DNA of 64,000 bases from Halomonas sp. TD01 (GTDB taxonomy: Bacteria; Pseudomonadota; Gammaproteobacteria; Pseudomonadales; Halomonadaceae), in the NCBI RefSeq assembly GCF_923868895.1, contig NZ_OV350343.1, positions 558,001 through 622,000 on the forward strand. Direction: 5' to 3'. The notes beneath the pieces are model-generated. The model saw only the letters and a list, made by a program, of their open reading frames with translations, ran no database searches and was not told the origin of the DNA. Positions within the stretch are counted from its first letter, which is position 1, and every line of letters begins with the position of its first letter. This document shows, one piece after another, positions 33,928 to 42,627 of this stretch. Both the position numbers and the translations under genes were made by a program.

Positions 33928-35448
33928 ATGGAATTTTCCGTTCAGACCGCAAACCCAGCCAAAGCCGAAACGGCTTGCCTCGTTTTGCCTGTCTTTAAAG
34001 GTAGCGACTTACTGCCCGCCGTTGCCAAATTAGATGACGCGAGCGAGCGGCTAATTGGCCAGTTGCTAGACCGTGGCGACTTTGATGCCACGCTGGGCAA
34101 TGTGCAGCTTGTCCCCTTTGCGCCGGGCCTGGGCGCTGAACGTTTATTGCTCGTTGGCCTGGGCGAACGCGAAAAATGTCAGGAAGCAGCGTTTATTAAA
34201 GCCTTAGACGCCGCCATGGCAGCGTTGACCAAGCTGCCAATTGACGAAGCTAGCGCTACGTTTACCGATGTTCCCCTTGAAGATCGTGACACTGCCTGGA
34301 AAGCCCGTAAAACGCTGGAGGCAGCAGAGCGCGCCATTTATCGCTTTGATCAGTTCAAATCATCGCCCGCAAAAGCCCCCAGCCTGGCCAAGCTGAACCT
34401 TATTGTCAGCGATGCCGACGAAGCTCCCATGGCCAAACAAGGAGCAGCGCTGGGTACCGCCATTGGCCAGGGTATCAACGTCACTCGAACCCTAGGTAAC
34501 TTGCCAGGCAATGTCTGTACACCTCGCTATTTAGCCGAACAAGCCGAACAGCTGGGCCGCGAATCCCAAGGCGCCCTTGAGGTTGAAATTTTAGATGAAG
34601 AGGCGCTAGAAGCGCTGGGTGCTGGTTCACTGCTTTCTGTTGGACGCGGTAGTCAAGAACCGACACGCCTGATCGTGATGAAATACCAGGGAGCGGAAAA
34701 TCCTGAAGAAGCGCCCCATGTGCTAGTGGGCAAAGGCATCACCTTCGATACCGGTGGTATTTCGCTGAAGCCCGGCGAAGGCATGGATGAAATGAAGTTC
34801 GACATGGGCGGTGCGGCTAGCGTATTCGGCACCGTAAAAGCAGTACTCGCCATTAAGCCCAAGCTAAACGTGGTGTTTATTGTTGCCGCCGCTGAAAACA
34901 TGCCTGACGGTGCAGCCACCAAACCCGGCGATATTATCAAAACCCTGAAGGGGTTGACGGTTGAAGTACTCAACACCGATGCCGAAGGCCGCTTGGTGCT
35001 GTGCGATGCGCTTACCTACGCCGAGCGTTTCACCCCGGCCAGCGTGGTTGATATTGCCACCCTCACTGGTGCTGTCATTATTGGCCTTGGCCACCATGCA
35101 ACGGGCCTGCTTTCCAACGATGATGACTTGGCACTTGACCTGCTGGACGCTGGCGAAGCAGCTTGGGATCGTGCTTGGCATCTGCCGCTATGGGATGAGT
35201 ATCAGGAACAGCTAGATTCTAATTTCGCCGACTTGGCCAATATTGGTGGCCGCCCGGCAGGCACCATTACGGCAGCCTGTTTCCTATCACGCTTTGCCGA
35301 CCACTTCCCCTGGGCGCATCTGGATATCGCGGGCACCGCCTGGCACTCCGGCAAACAAAAAGGCGCTACCGGCCGACCAGTAGGACTGCTCACCCAGTAC
35401 TTGCTTGATCGTGAGGCCGATGCACAAGTAGAAAATAGCGACGGCTAA
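33928..35448 (+). CDS. pepA: Leucyl aminopeptidase (M17), PepA
   Basis: Dinuclear-metal cytosolic aminopeptidase of 506 residues; in enterics it also binds DNA at carAB and at plasmid cer sites. The M17 signature NTDAEGRL is at 349-356, and the VGKGITFDTGGISLKPGEGMDEMKFDMGG metal-ligand block lies around residue 270. The PepA-type N-terminal domain is also present. The ATG at 33928 has GGAG upstream. In many gammaproteobacteria pepA is followed by holC and valS; here ilvE sits between pepA and holC and a 16.7-kb block between holC and valS. Confidence 0.96.
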   Translation: MEFSVQTANPAKAETACLVLPVFKGSDLLPAVAKLDDASERLIGQLLDRGDFDATLGNVQLVPFAPGLGAERLLLVGLGEREKCQEAAFIKALDAAMAALTKLPIDEASATFTDVPLEDRDTAWKARKTLEAAERAIYRFDQFKSSPAKAPSLAKLNLIVSDADEAPMAKQGAALGTAIGQGINVTRTLGNLPGNVCTPRYLAEQAEQLGRESQGALEVEILDEEALEALGAGSLLSVGRGSQEPTRLIVMKYQGAENPEEAPHVLVGKGITFDTGGISLKPGEGMDEMKFDMGGAASVFGTVKAVLAIKPKLNVVFIVAAAENMPDGAATKPGDIIKTLKGLTVEVLNTDAEGRLVLCDALTYAERFTPASVVDIATLTGAVIIGLGHHATGLLSNDDDLALDLLDAGEAAWDRAWHLPLWDEYQEQLDSNFADLANIGGRPAGTITAACFLSRFADHFPWAHLDIAGTAWHSGKQKGATGRPVGLLTQYLLDREADAQVENSDG

Positions 35449-35481
35449 CATCACAATCAGGCGATCAACGGTTGCCATTGG

Positions 35482-35497
35482 TTGACGTAAACGTTAC
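35482..35497. promoter_or_regulatory. LiuR-like operator upstream of ilvE
   Basis: TTGACGTAAACGTTAC contains the dyad ACGTAAACGT, close to the ACGT-WW-ACGT core recalled for LiuR, a MerR-family regulator of branched-chain amino-acid catabolism. It lies about 104 bases upstream of a branched-chain aminotransferase gene. Motif recall is from memory, so this is tentative. Confidence 0.4.
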
Positions 35498-35510
35498 ATC
35501 TAAGGGCATT

Positions 35511-35540
35511 AGCGTGCGTACTGTTTTCAGGGCGCACGCT
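35511..35540. repeat. Inverted repeat upstream of ilvE
   Basis: AGCGTGCG (35511-35518) and CGCACGCT (35533-35540) form a perfect 8-bp stem with a 14-base loop, with no T-run. It could be an mRNA leader hairpin or the weak end of pepA transcription. Confidence 0.45.
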
Positions 35541-35600
35541 ACGCCAAATAAACACTAACACTTGCCCTTCGGGGCCAGGCTATAGCGGAGAGAATACGCC

Positions 35601-36722
35601 GTGCCCACAGCTTCAGATACCCAGCTTGAATCACACTTTGAAATACTGCCGTCCAATCAACCGATGGCTGATGAGATTCGTGACAACATTCTGCAAAACC
35701 CAGGTTTTGGCAAGCACTTCACTGACCACATGGCCCACGTCCGCTGGACAGTCGACGCCGACTGGCACGGCCATCAAGTGCGCCCCTATGGCCCGCTCAC
35801 CCTCGACCCAGCGGCCTCTGTGCTGCACTACGGTCAGGAAATTTTTGAAGGCATTAAAGCGTATCGCCATGCCGATGGCTCTATCTGGACGTTCCGCCCA
35901 GAGAAAAACGCCGAACGTTTTCGCCGCAGTGCCCGCCGTTTAGCGCTACCGGAGCTTCCCGATGAAGACTTCATCGGTTCACTGAAAGCGCTGCTGGCCC
36001 AAGACCACACCTGGGTGCCCACGCCCTCTAGCGATGCCGACGAGTGCAGCCTCTACCTACGTCCGTTCATGATCGCTTCCGAAGCCTTCCTAGGCGTACG
36101 TCCGGCCCATGAAGTGGACTACTACGTGATTGCCTCACCGGCGGCGGCTTACTTCAAGGGCGGCATTGAGCCGGTGTCTATCTGGCTCTCTTCCCACTAC
36201 AAGCGTGCAGCCCCTGGCGGCACCGGCTTTGCCAAGTGCGGCGGTAACTACGCAGCCTCCCTGGCAGCTCAGAAAGAAGCCGCCGCGAATGGCTGCAGCC
36301 AGGTAGCGTTCTTAGACGCCGCTGAAAACAAGTGGATTGAAGAGCTGGGCGGTATGAACCTGTTCTTCGTTTATAAAGATGGTCGCTTAGTGACACCCCG
36401 TCTCACCGACACCATCCTTGAAGGCGTTACCCGCAACTCAGTGCTTACCCTGGCAAAAGATGCGGGCCTAACACCGGAAGAGCGCGCCATCAGCATCGAT
36501 GAATGGCGCGAAGGCGCTGCGTCTGGTGAGATTACCGAAGTGTTCGCCTGCGGCACAGCAGCGGTCATTACCCCGGTCGGCGAACTGGTCACTGAAAACG
36601 AGCGTATTCGTTTACAAGGCGATGGCAACAACGAAATTGCCAAGCGCATCCGTAAAACGCTGCTCGACCTACAATATGGCCGCAGTGAAGATAAATACGG
36701 CTGGCTCACCCGGTTGGTATAG
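35601..36722 (+). CDS. ilvE: Branched-chain amino-acid aminotransferase
   Basis: Class IV PLP aminotransferase that makes or degrades Leu, Ile and Val. 373 residues, the longer eukaryote-like BCAT type rather than the ~309-residue E. coli type. The PLP lysine is K212 in FAKCGGNYA, and the phosphate-binding region is marked by EELGGMNLFF and EGVTRNSVL. The start is GTG at 35601, directly after the GGAGAGAATACGCC ribosome-site region. A LiuR-like site upstream hints at catabolic control. A strong hairpin follows the gene. Its place between pepA and holC departs from the common pepA-holC order. Confidence 0.93.
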   Translation: MPTASDTQLESHFEILPSNQPMADEIRDNILQNPGFGKHFTDHMAHVRWTVDADWHGHQVRPYGPLTLDPAASVLHYGQEIFEGIKAYRHADGSIWTFRPEKNAERFRRSARRLALPELPDEDFIGSLKALLAQDHTWVPTPSSDADECSLYLRPFMIASEAFLGVRPAHEVDYYVIASPAAAYFKGGIEPVSIWLSSHYKRAAPGGTGFAKCGGNYAASLAAQKEAAANGCSQVAFLDAAENKWIEELGGMNLFFVYKDGRLVTPRLTDTILEGVTRNSVLTLAKDAGLTPEERAISIDEWREGAASGEITEVFACGTAAVITPVGELVTENERIRLQGDGNNEIAKRIRKTLLDLQYGRSEDKYGWLTRLV

Positions 36723-36750
36723 ATCAGTTGGTATAAAGCAACTGGTATAA
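36714..36750. repeat. Three-copy 14-bp-period repeat at the ilvE 3' end
   Basis: TTGGTATA at 36714 and 36728 and CTGGTATA at 36742 recur with an exact 14-base period. The first copy lies inside the last ilvE codons, suggesting local duplication of the gene end. Confidence 0.7.
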
Positions 36751-36756
36751 CCTAGC

Positions 36757-36794
36757 TCCCTACCACCGCTAGCCGCGGTGGTAGGGACGGGTTT
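36757..36794 (+). terminator. Rho-independent terminator after ilvE
   Basis: 13-bp perfect stem TCCCTACCACCGC / GCGGTGGTAGGGA (36757-36769 and 36775-36787) with loop TAGCC, followed by CGGGTTTTG. The T-run is short and displaced, so read-through into holC is possible. Confidence 0.75.
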
Positions 36795-36824
36795 TGAAAA
36801 AAGCGGGAACCGCTGGAGCCTTTG

Positions 36825-37262
36825 ATGGCACGTATCGATTTTTATATTCTTCCTGACACTACCCTGGAAGCGCGTCTGCAGTTTGCTTGCAAGCTAGCCG
36901 AAACTATTCACCGCAAAGGCTATCGATTACACCTGCACTGCGAAGATAAAGCCCTGGCAGAACAGGCCGACGAGGCCCTTTGGCAGTTCCGTGAAGATGC
37001 CTACCTACCCCACGCGCTGGAAGACAGCGACATGGCCGCCAGCGTGCCGATAACGCTAGGCTGGCAACAACTCCCCGTGCCAACGCAAGAGACCGCACTA
37101 CTGAACTTGCACCCTGACATTCCCGACGGCGTGGAACGCTACTCCCGCATTGCCGAAATTATCAATCAGCACCAACAAGTACTGGTCGCCAAACGCGCCT
37201 GCTGGCAGCGCTATAAAGAAATGGGTCATGAAGTGGTGCCACATAAGTTGGGTAATGGCTGA
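36825..37262 (+). CDS. holC: DNA polymerase III chi subunit
   Basis: Clamp-loader accessory protein that links the replisome to SSB through the psi subunit. 145 residues. The ARIDFYILPDTTLEARLQFACKLAETIHRKGYRLHLHC opening and the LLNLHPDIPDGVERYSRIAEIINQ block are typical HolC; the C-terminus RACWQRYKEMGHEV is also conserved. The ATG at 36825 with GGAG upstream is preferred to the adjacent in-frame TTG. holC is normally followed by valS; here the restriction-modification operon begins 56 bases downstream. Confidence 0.95.
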   Translation: MARIDFYILPDTTLEARLQFACKLAETIHRKGYRLHLHCEDKALAEQADEALWQFREDAYLPHALEDSDMAASVPITLGWQQLPVPTQETALLNLHPDIPDGVERYSRIAEIINQHQQVLVAKRACWQRYKEMGHEVVPHKLGNG

Positions 37263-37318
37263 GATAGTTGGTAAAAAAGTACGATCAAAATCAAAATCAG
37301 GTTGAGCAAGTAACCCAT

Positions 37319-39787
37319 ATGGCCATCAAGAAATCCGAACTTTACTCCTCCCTCTGGGCCTCCTGCGATGAGCTGCGCGGGGGAATGGACGCGTCCCAGT
37401 ACAAGGACTACGTCCTGTTTATGCTGTTTATCAAGTACATTTCGGATAAGTACGCCGATTCGGACGACTTTGCCCCGCCGGTAGTCATCCCCAAGGGCGC
37501 CAGCTTCAAGGATATGATTCAGCTCAAGGGCAAAAGCGACATTGGCGACAAGATCAACACCCAGATCATTCAGCCTTTGATCGATAACAACTCCCGGCTG
37601 GCGCGCAGCGACTTCCCGGATTTCAACGACCCCAACAAGCTGGGCGAAGGCAAGGCGATGGTTGATCGCCTGACCAACCTGATTGGCATTTTCCAGAAGC
37701 CGGAGCTGGACTTTGCCAAGAATCGCGCCGAACACGACGATATTCTCGGCGATGCCTACGAATACCTGATGCGCCACTTTGCCAGTGAAAGCGGCAAGAG
37801 CAAGGGCCAGTTCTACACCCCCTCGGAAGTGAGCCGAGTCATCTCCCAGGTCATTGGCATTTCCCCGAAGACCGCCGTGGCTGCCACCACCGCTTATGAC
37901 CCAACATGCGGGTCGGGCTCCCTATTGCTCAAAGTCGCTGCTGAAGCGGGCAAATACATCACGTTGGAAGGCCAAGAAAAGGACGTGACCACTGCCGGTC
38001 TCGCCCGCATGAACATGATCCTGCATAATTTTCCCAGCGCCAACATTCTGCAGGGTGATACGTTAGCCAACCCGAAATTCAAGAGTGACAACGGACAAGA
38101 CCTGCGCACCTACGATTATGTCGTGGCCAATCCGCCCTTTTCCGATAAGGCTTGGAGTACCGGCTTAACGCCGGAGGACGACGAGTTTCAGCGCTTCAAC
38201 TGGGGCGTTCCGCCCGCCAAGCAGGGCGACTATGCTTACTTGCTGCACATCGTTCGTTCCATGAAGAGCACCGGCAAGGGCGCGGTCATTTTGCCCCATG
38301 GTGTACTCTTCCGAGGCAACGCCGAAGCAGTTATCCGCAAGCAACTGGTGCGCTCCGGCATGCTCAAAGGCATCATCGGCTTGCCTGCCAACCTCTTCTA
38401 CGGCACCGGCATCCCCGCCTGTATCCTGGTGTTGGACAAGGAGAACGCCCAGGCTCGCAAAGGCATCTTTATGATCGATGCCTCAAAAGGCTTTATCAAA
38501 GACGGCAATAAAAACCGCCTGCGTGAGCAGGACATCCACCGCATGGTGGACTCCTTCAAAAAGCAAGTGTCCGTGCCGCGTTATGCCCGCATGGTGCCCT
38601 TTGATGAAATCGCCGACCCAAAAAACGATTTCAACCTCAACCTGCCGCGCTACATCGATACCAGCGAGCCGGAAGACCAGCACGACATCCACGCCCACCT
38701 CAACGGCGGCATTCCTTTACGGGATATCGACGGCGACGAGCATGCCATTCCACCGGTGCAAGGTTTGGCTGCCTACTGGCAGGTATTTCCGCAGTTGCGC
38801 CAAACCCTATTTCGGCCCAACCGCCGTCCAGGCTACGCCGACCCGGCAATAAAAGCAGCGGCCATCAAACCCGCCATCCTGGAGCACCAGGAGTTCGCCG
38901 CCTTTCGCCAAGAGGTAATCGGCCTATTCAACGACTGGCGCGAGCGTAACACGCCACGCCTGAGAGCCTTCGGTGAAGACAGCCAACCCAAGGCACTGAT
39001 CACAGAAGTGGGCGAAGACCTGCTCGACAGTTTCCGTAACGCGCCATTGCTGGATCCTTACGATATTTACCAGCATCTGATGGACTATTGGTACGAGACA
39101 CTGCAAGACGATGCCTACGAAATCGCCGCCGACGGCTGGGTGGCCAAGACCCGCCGAATCAAGGAAGAGATCACCAGCGGCAAGAAAAAAGGCCAGCTGA
39201 AAGACAAAGGCTGGACGTGCGACCTGCTGCCCAAGCCTTACATGGTTGCGCACTACTTTGCCGAGCAGCAGGCAGAGCTGGATGCCCTGCAAACCGAGCT
39301 GGACACCCTCGCCAGCCAGATCACCGAGCTGGAAGAAGAGCACGGCGGCGAAGACGGCGCTTTTGCCGAGCTGGATAAAATTAATAAGGGCGAAGTCACC
39401 AAGCGCTTGAAAGAGATCAAGAAAGACCCCGACTACGCTGATGAGGTCACTGTCCTCAAACAGTGGAGTGACCTGGAAAAGCGCCAAAGCGAACTGAAAA
39501 AACAAATCAAGGAACAAGACGCCGAACTAGACCAGCTCGCCCATGACAAATACCCAGAACTCACCGAAGTCGAAATCAAAACCCTAGTCGTCGACCACAA
39601 ATGGCTCACCGCCCTGGAAGCCGCCGTGCAGGGTGAACTGGAGCGTGTTTCCCAAACCCTGACTTCTCGCGTGCGCCAACTAACTGAGCGCTACGCCACC
39701 CCCCTACCGCAACTCACCCAGCGGGTGGAAGTGTTGTCAGCCAAGGTGGATGAGCATCTGAAAAAGATGGGGGTCGAGTGGGCATGA
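37319..39787 (+). CDS. hsdM: Type I restriction-modification methyltransferase subunit M
   Basis: N6-adenine DNA methyltransferase of about 822 residues that, with HsdS, protects host DNA and is required for restriction. The SAM motif DPTCGSGS (194-201) and catalytic NPPF (271-274) are intact, with the N-terminal HsdM helical domain before them (ASQYKDYVLFMLFIKYISDKY). The C-terminal ~180 residues are a long charged coiled coil rich in Glu/Lys, making the protein longer than classic ~500-residue HsdM; such long forms are known. The start is taken at the ATG of MAIKKSELY because similarity begins there. The stop overlaps hsdS as ATGA. Confidence 0.94.
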   Translation: MAIKKSELYSSLWASCDELRGGMDASQYKDYVLFMLFIKYISDKYADSDDFAPPVVIPKGASFKDMIQLKGKSDIGDKINTQIIQPLIDNNSRLARSDFPDFNDPNKLGEGKAMVDRLTNLIGIFQKPELDFAKNRAEHDDILGDAYEYLMRHFASESGKSKGQFYTPSEVSRVISQVIGISPKTAVAATTAYDPTCGSGSLLLKVAAEAGKYITLEGQEKDVTTAGLARMNMILHNFPSANILQGDTLANPKFKSDNGQDLRTYDYVVANPPFSDKAWSTGLTPEDDEFQRFNWGVPPAKQGDYAYLLHIVRSMKSTGKGAVILPHGVLFRGNAEAVIRKQLVRSGMLKGIIGLPANLFYGTGIPACILVLDKENAQARKGIFMIDASKGFIKDGNKNRLREQDIHRMVDSFKKQVSVPRYARMVPFDEIADPKNDFNLNLPRYIDTSEPEDQHDIHAHLNGGIPLRDIDGDEHAIPPVQGLAAYWQVFPQLRQTLFRPNRRPGYADPAIKAAAIKPAILEHQEFAAFRQEVIGLFNDWRERNTPRLRAFGEDSQPKALITEVGEDLLDSFRNAPLLDPYDIYQHLMDYWYETLQDDAYEIAADGWVAKTRRIKEEITSGKKKGQLKDKGWTCDLLPKPYMVAHYFAEQQAELDALQTELDTLASQITELEEEHGGEDGAFAELDKINKGEVTKRLKEIKKDPDYADEVTVLKQWSDLEKRQSELKKQIKEQDAELDQLAHDKYPELTEVEIKTLVVDHKWLTALEAAVQGELERVSQTLTSRVRQLTERYATPLPQLTQRVEVLSAKVDEHLKKMGVEWA

Positions 39788-41109
39788 GCAGCGAAGCAAC
39801 GGACGTTCAAGAAGCATCGCCAAAGTATGGCTTCACAGCGGCTAAGCCTGCAGTACCTGCCGGGTATAAGCAGACCGAGGTTGGGATGATTCCTGAGGAT
39901 TGGGAATTAAAACAGCTGTGTGAAATCACACAGATTCGTTCTGGTATCGCGAAGAACTCTTCAGCCCAAGTCCAAGATCCTATTCACGTTCACTATCTAC
40001 GAGTTGCGAATGTTCAAGATGGATACCTTGATCTCTCAGATATGAGCCAGATCACCATTTCGCGGTCAGATTTGGCACGGTTCTCTGTGCAGTCCGGTGA
40101 CGTCCTCATGAATGAGGGGGGTGATCGGGATAAACTGGGCCGAGGTGCAATCTGGCGTGGCCAATATCAGCCTTGCATACATCAAAATCACGTATTTGTG
40201 GTTAGGCCAAAGAAAGTAGTGGATCCAGAGTACCTTGCGTTCTGGTCTGCTGGTGATGAGGCTAGAAAGTATTTTCTGATTGCTGGAAGGCAAACAACCA
40301 ACCTTGCATCAATTAACAAAACATCTCTCGGACAACTCCCAGTTGTGTTGCCTAGAGTATCTGAACAACGCGCCATCTCCACCGCTCTAAGCGACGTGGA
40401 CGCCCTGCTGGAAGAACTGGATGGTCTGATCACCAAAAAACGTGACATTAAACAAGCCACCATGCAACAACTCCTCACCGGTCAAACCCGCCTGTCGGGC
40501 TTTAAGGAGGAGTGGCAGACGAAACCACTCGCACATTTGGCTGAAATACGCAGTGGAGGCACGCCAAGCACATCAACCCCCGGATTCTGGAATGGGGGGA
40601 TACCTTGGTGCACACCGACCGATATTACGGCTCTACGCGGCCAAAAACACCTTACCAACACTGAGAGAACAATTTCGCCGTCGGGGCTTCAAGCCAGCTC
40701 GGCTGAAACAATTCCTCCGAACTCTGTCATCATGACAACTAGAGCGACCATTGGTGAGTGCGCAATCAATACCGTTCCAATGACCACCAACCAAGGGTTT
40801 AAAAATCTAGTTCCTATAGCAGCAGACTGTGAGTTTCTTTATTACTTGATGACAATTCAAAAAAGCCGACTGGTACAGCTTTGTGCTGGCAGTACGTTTC
40901 TTGAAATCGGCAAAAAACAGTTGGATAAGTTTGATTTATACCTACCGGAAAGCCTGGATGAGCAAAAAGCTATAGCTGCCATACTTTCCGATATGGATAC
41001 CGAAATAGACGCTTTGAAACAGCGCCGAGCTAAAACTGCCGCTCTCAAACAAGCCATGATGCAGGAGCTTTTGACTGGTCGCACACGATTGGTAAAGCCC
41101 AATGGTTAA
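39784..41109 (+). CDS. hsdS: Type I restriction-modification specificity subunit S
   Basis: DNA-recognition subunit of 441 residues with two target-recognition domains. Each half ends in the same spacer helix: LSDVDALLEELDGLITKKRDIKQATMQQLLTGQTRL after the first TRD and LSDMDTEIDALKQRRAKTAALKQAMMQELLTGRTRL after the second. The TRDs open with IPEDWELKQLCEITQIRSG and KEEWQTKPLAHLAEIRSGG. The DNA of the TRDs is visibly more AT-rich than flanking hsdM and hsdR, as expected for exchanged domains. The target sequence cannot be predicted from this. The ATG overlaps the hsdM stop; the next gene starts 54 bases downstream. Confidence 0.93.
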   Translation: MSSEATDVQEASPKYGFTAAKPAVPAGYKQTEVGMIPEDWELKQLCEITQIRSGIAKNSSAQVQDPIHVHYLRVANVQDGYLDLSDMSQITISRSDLARFSVQSGDVLMNEGGDRDKLGRGAIWRGQYQPCIHQNHVFVVRPKKVVDPEYLAFWSAGDEARKYFLIAGRQTTNLASINKTSLGQLPVVLPRVSEQRAISTALSDVDALLEELDGLITKKRDIKQATMQQLLTGQTRLSGFKEEWQTKPLAHLAEIRSGGTPSTSTPGFWNGGIPWCTPTDITALRGQKHLTNTERTISPSGLQASSAETIPPNSVIMTTRATIGECAINTVPMTTNQGFKNLVPIAADCEFLYYLMTIQKSRLVQLCAGSTFLEIGKKQLDKFDLYLPESLDEQKAIAAILSDMDTEIDALKQRRAKTAALKQAMMQELLTGRTRLVKPNG

Positions 41110-41163
41110 GTCACTTTACAGGGCGTGGGGAAAGGAATATCCCCCCAAGCTGGAAGTAAAATA

Positions 41164-42624
41164 ATGGATCAAACCGAACTGCTGAGCACTCTCTCCCGCG
41201 GCGAAGACAGCCGCCACCAGTTCAAACGCGATGCCACCAACGCGGATGGCCTTGCTGCTGAACTGGCTGCCTTTGCCAACAGTGGCGGTGGCTGGCTGTT
41301 TCTGGGCGTTAATGATGACGGCTCGATTGCGGGGCTGGATAGTGCGGCGGTTCGGCGATTGAACCAGTTGCTGGGCAACGCCGCTTCCCAGCATGTGCGC
41401 CCACCCGTGCATCCACTTACCGAGAATGTGCAGACGGATCAGGGCATCGTGATAGCGATGGAGGTGCCTGATGGCTTAGCCAAACCGTATCTCGATAATC
41501 AAGGCCGCATCTGGGTGAAACAAGGCTCTGATAAGCGGCATGTGACCTCCCGAGAAGAGCTGCAACGCATGTTCCAGCGTTCCGGGCTGGTTTACGCTGA
41601 TGTGGTGCCAGTGGCGGGCACTTCCACCGATGATATCGACGACAAAGCTTTTACCATCTACTTTAATCGTCGCTATGGCGAGAACAGCGAGTTTTCAGGC
41701 CTCACACGGGAGCAGTTGCTACAGAACCTGGGGCTGGGCGATGGACAGGAGCTGAATCTGGCGGGGCTGATGCTGTTTGGTCGAAATCCGCAGCGTTGGC
41801 GTCCCGCCTTTGAGGTAAAGGCGGTGGCCTTCCCCAGCACCGCGCTTCACGATACCCGCTACCTGGATAGTGAAGATATCAAGGGCACCCTACTGGAGCA
41901 GTTCCGAGGTGCTTTCGCCTTTATCAAACGCAACCTGCACCATGTACAGCACGGACGGAGCTTCAACACCCTAGGCGAGCTGGAAATTCCCGAAACGGCT
42001 CTGGAAGAGCTGCTGGTCAATGCCTTGATCCACCGGGACTACTTCACCAGTGCCTCCGTCCGCTTGATGGTCTTTACCGACCGCGTGGAGATCGTCAGCC
42101 CTGGCCACCTACCGGACAGCCTGAGCCCCGACGACATTAGCCGGGGAAAGACCATCCGCCGCAACCCCACGCTCACTGAACATGCTTCTCACATCCTGCC
42201 TTATCGCGGCATGGGCAGCGGTATCCCTCGCGCGCTGGAAGCCTGGCCACAAATTGACCTAGTGGACGACCCAGCGGGAAATCAGTTCAGAACGGTGATC
42301 TGGCGGCCAGAAGCAGAGTGGCCCGGGAAAGTGACCAACCAAGTCACTCCACCAGTCACTCCACCAGTCACTCCACCAGTCACTCCACCAGTGGAGAGGT
42401 TGCTGGGACTGTTGGCAGAAGAAGGTGAACTCTCGAATGCTAGCCTCAGGGAACACCTAAAACTCAAGGATCGTACTCATGTGCGCAAGCACTATATCGA
42501 TCCGGCTCTGGAGCAGGGGTTAATTGAGTATACGATCCCAGACAAACCTAATAGCCGCCTACAAAAATACCGCCTAACGGCCGCTGGCAAAGCATGGCTT
42601 CAACAACAAAACAACAAGGGATAA
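41164..42624 (+). CDS. AlbA_2 (Schlafen-like) DNA-binding / ATP-binding protein
   Basis: About 486 residues of the COG2865 type. The N-terminal AlbA_2 domain is shown by EDSRHQFKRDATNADGLAAELAAFANSGGGWLFLGVNDDGSIAGL. A GHKL-like ATPase segment follows around residues 280-390 (LEELLVNALIHRDYFTSASVRLMVFTDRVEIVSPGHLP, then GMGSGIPRAL). Next comes a (VTPP)n linker from about residue 394, and a C-terminal winged-helix-like part. The ATG at 41164 has GGAAG upstream. It lies inside the hsd operon between hsdS and hsdR, a place where such proteins recur, but whether it regulates the system or adds a defence activity is unknown. Confidence 0.88.
   Translation: MDQTELLSTLSRGEDSRHQFKRDATNADGLAAELAAFANSGGGWLFLGVNDDGSIAGLDSAAVRRLNQLLGNAASQHVRPPVHPLTENVQTDQGIVIAMEVPDGLAKPYLDNQGRIWVKQGSDKRHVTSREELQRMFQRSGLVYADVVPVAGTSTDDIDDKAFTIYFNRRYGENSEFSGLTREQLLQNLGLGDGQELNLAGLMLFGRNPQRWRPAFEVKAVAFPSTALHDTRYLDSEDIKGTLLEQFRGAFAFIKRNLHHVQHGRSFNTLGELEIPETALEELLVNALIHRDYFTSASVRLMVFTDRVEIVSPGHLPDSLSPDDISRGKTIRRNPTLTEHASHILPYRGMGSGIPRALEAWPQIDLVDDPAGNQFRTVIWRPEAEWPGKVTNQVTPPVTPPVTPPVTPPVERLLGLLAEEGELSNASLREHLKLKDRTHVRKHYIDPALEQGLIEYTIPDKPNSRLQKYRLTAAGKAWLQQQNNKG
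42342..42392. repeat. In-frame 12-bp tandem repeat encoding (VTPP)n
   Basis: Four perfect copies of AGTCACTCCACC (42342-42389) plus AGT. Each adds Val-Thr-Pro-Pro to the linker of the AlbA_2 protein. Copy changes would keep the frame and only alter linker length. Confidence 0.95.
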
Positions 42625-42627
42625 TTC

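Noticed and set aside
37263-37318. Integration attachment site at the left edge of the accessory block
   Set aside because: No tRNA end, integrase or matching direct repeat near 53863-53954 could be found by eye.
38924-39517. Long antisense reading frame (197 codons) opposite hsdM
   Set aside because: It mirrors the repetitive Glu/Lys coiled-coil codons of hsdM and shows no ribosome site or protein-family features.
42342-42392. Repeat considered as a CRISPR or phase-variation tract
   Set aside because: Units are contiguous without spacers, and 12 bp keeps the reading frame, so it is a coding linker repeat rather than an array or on/off switch.
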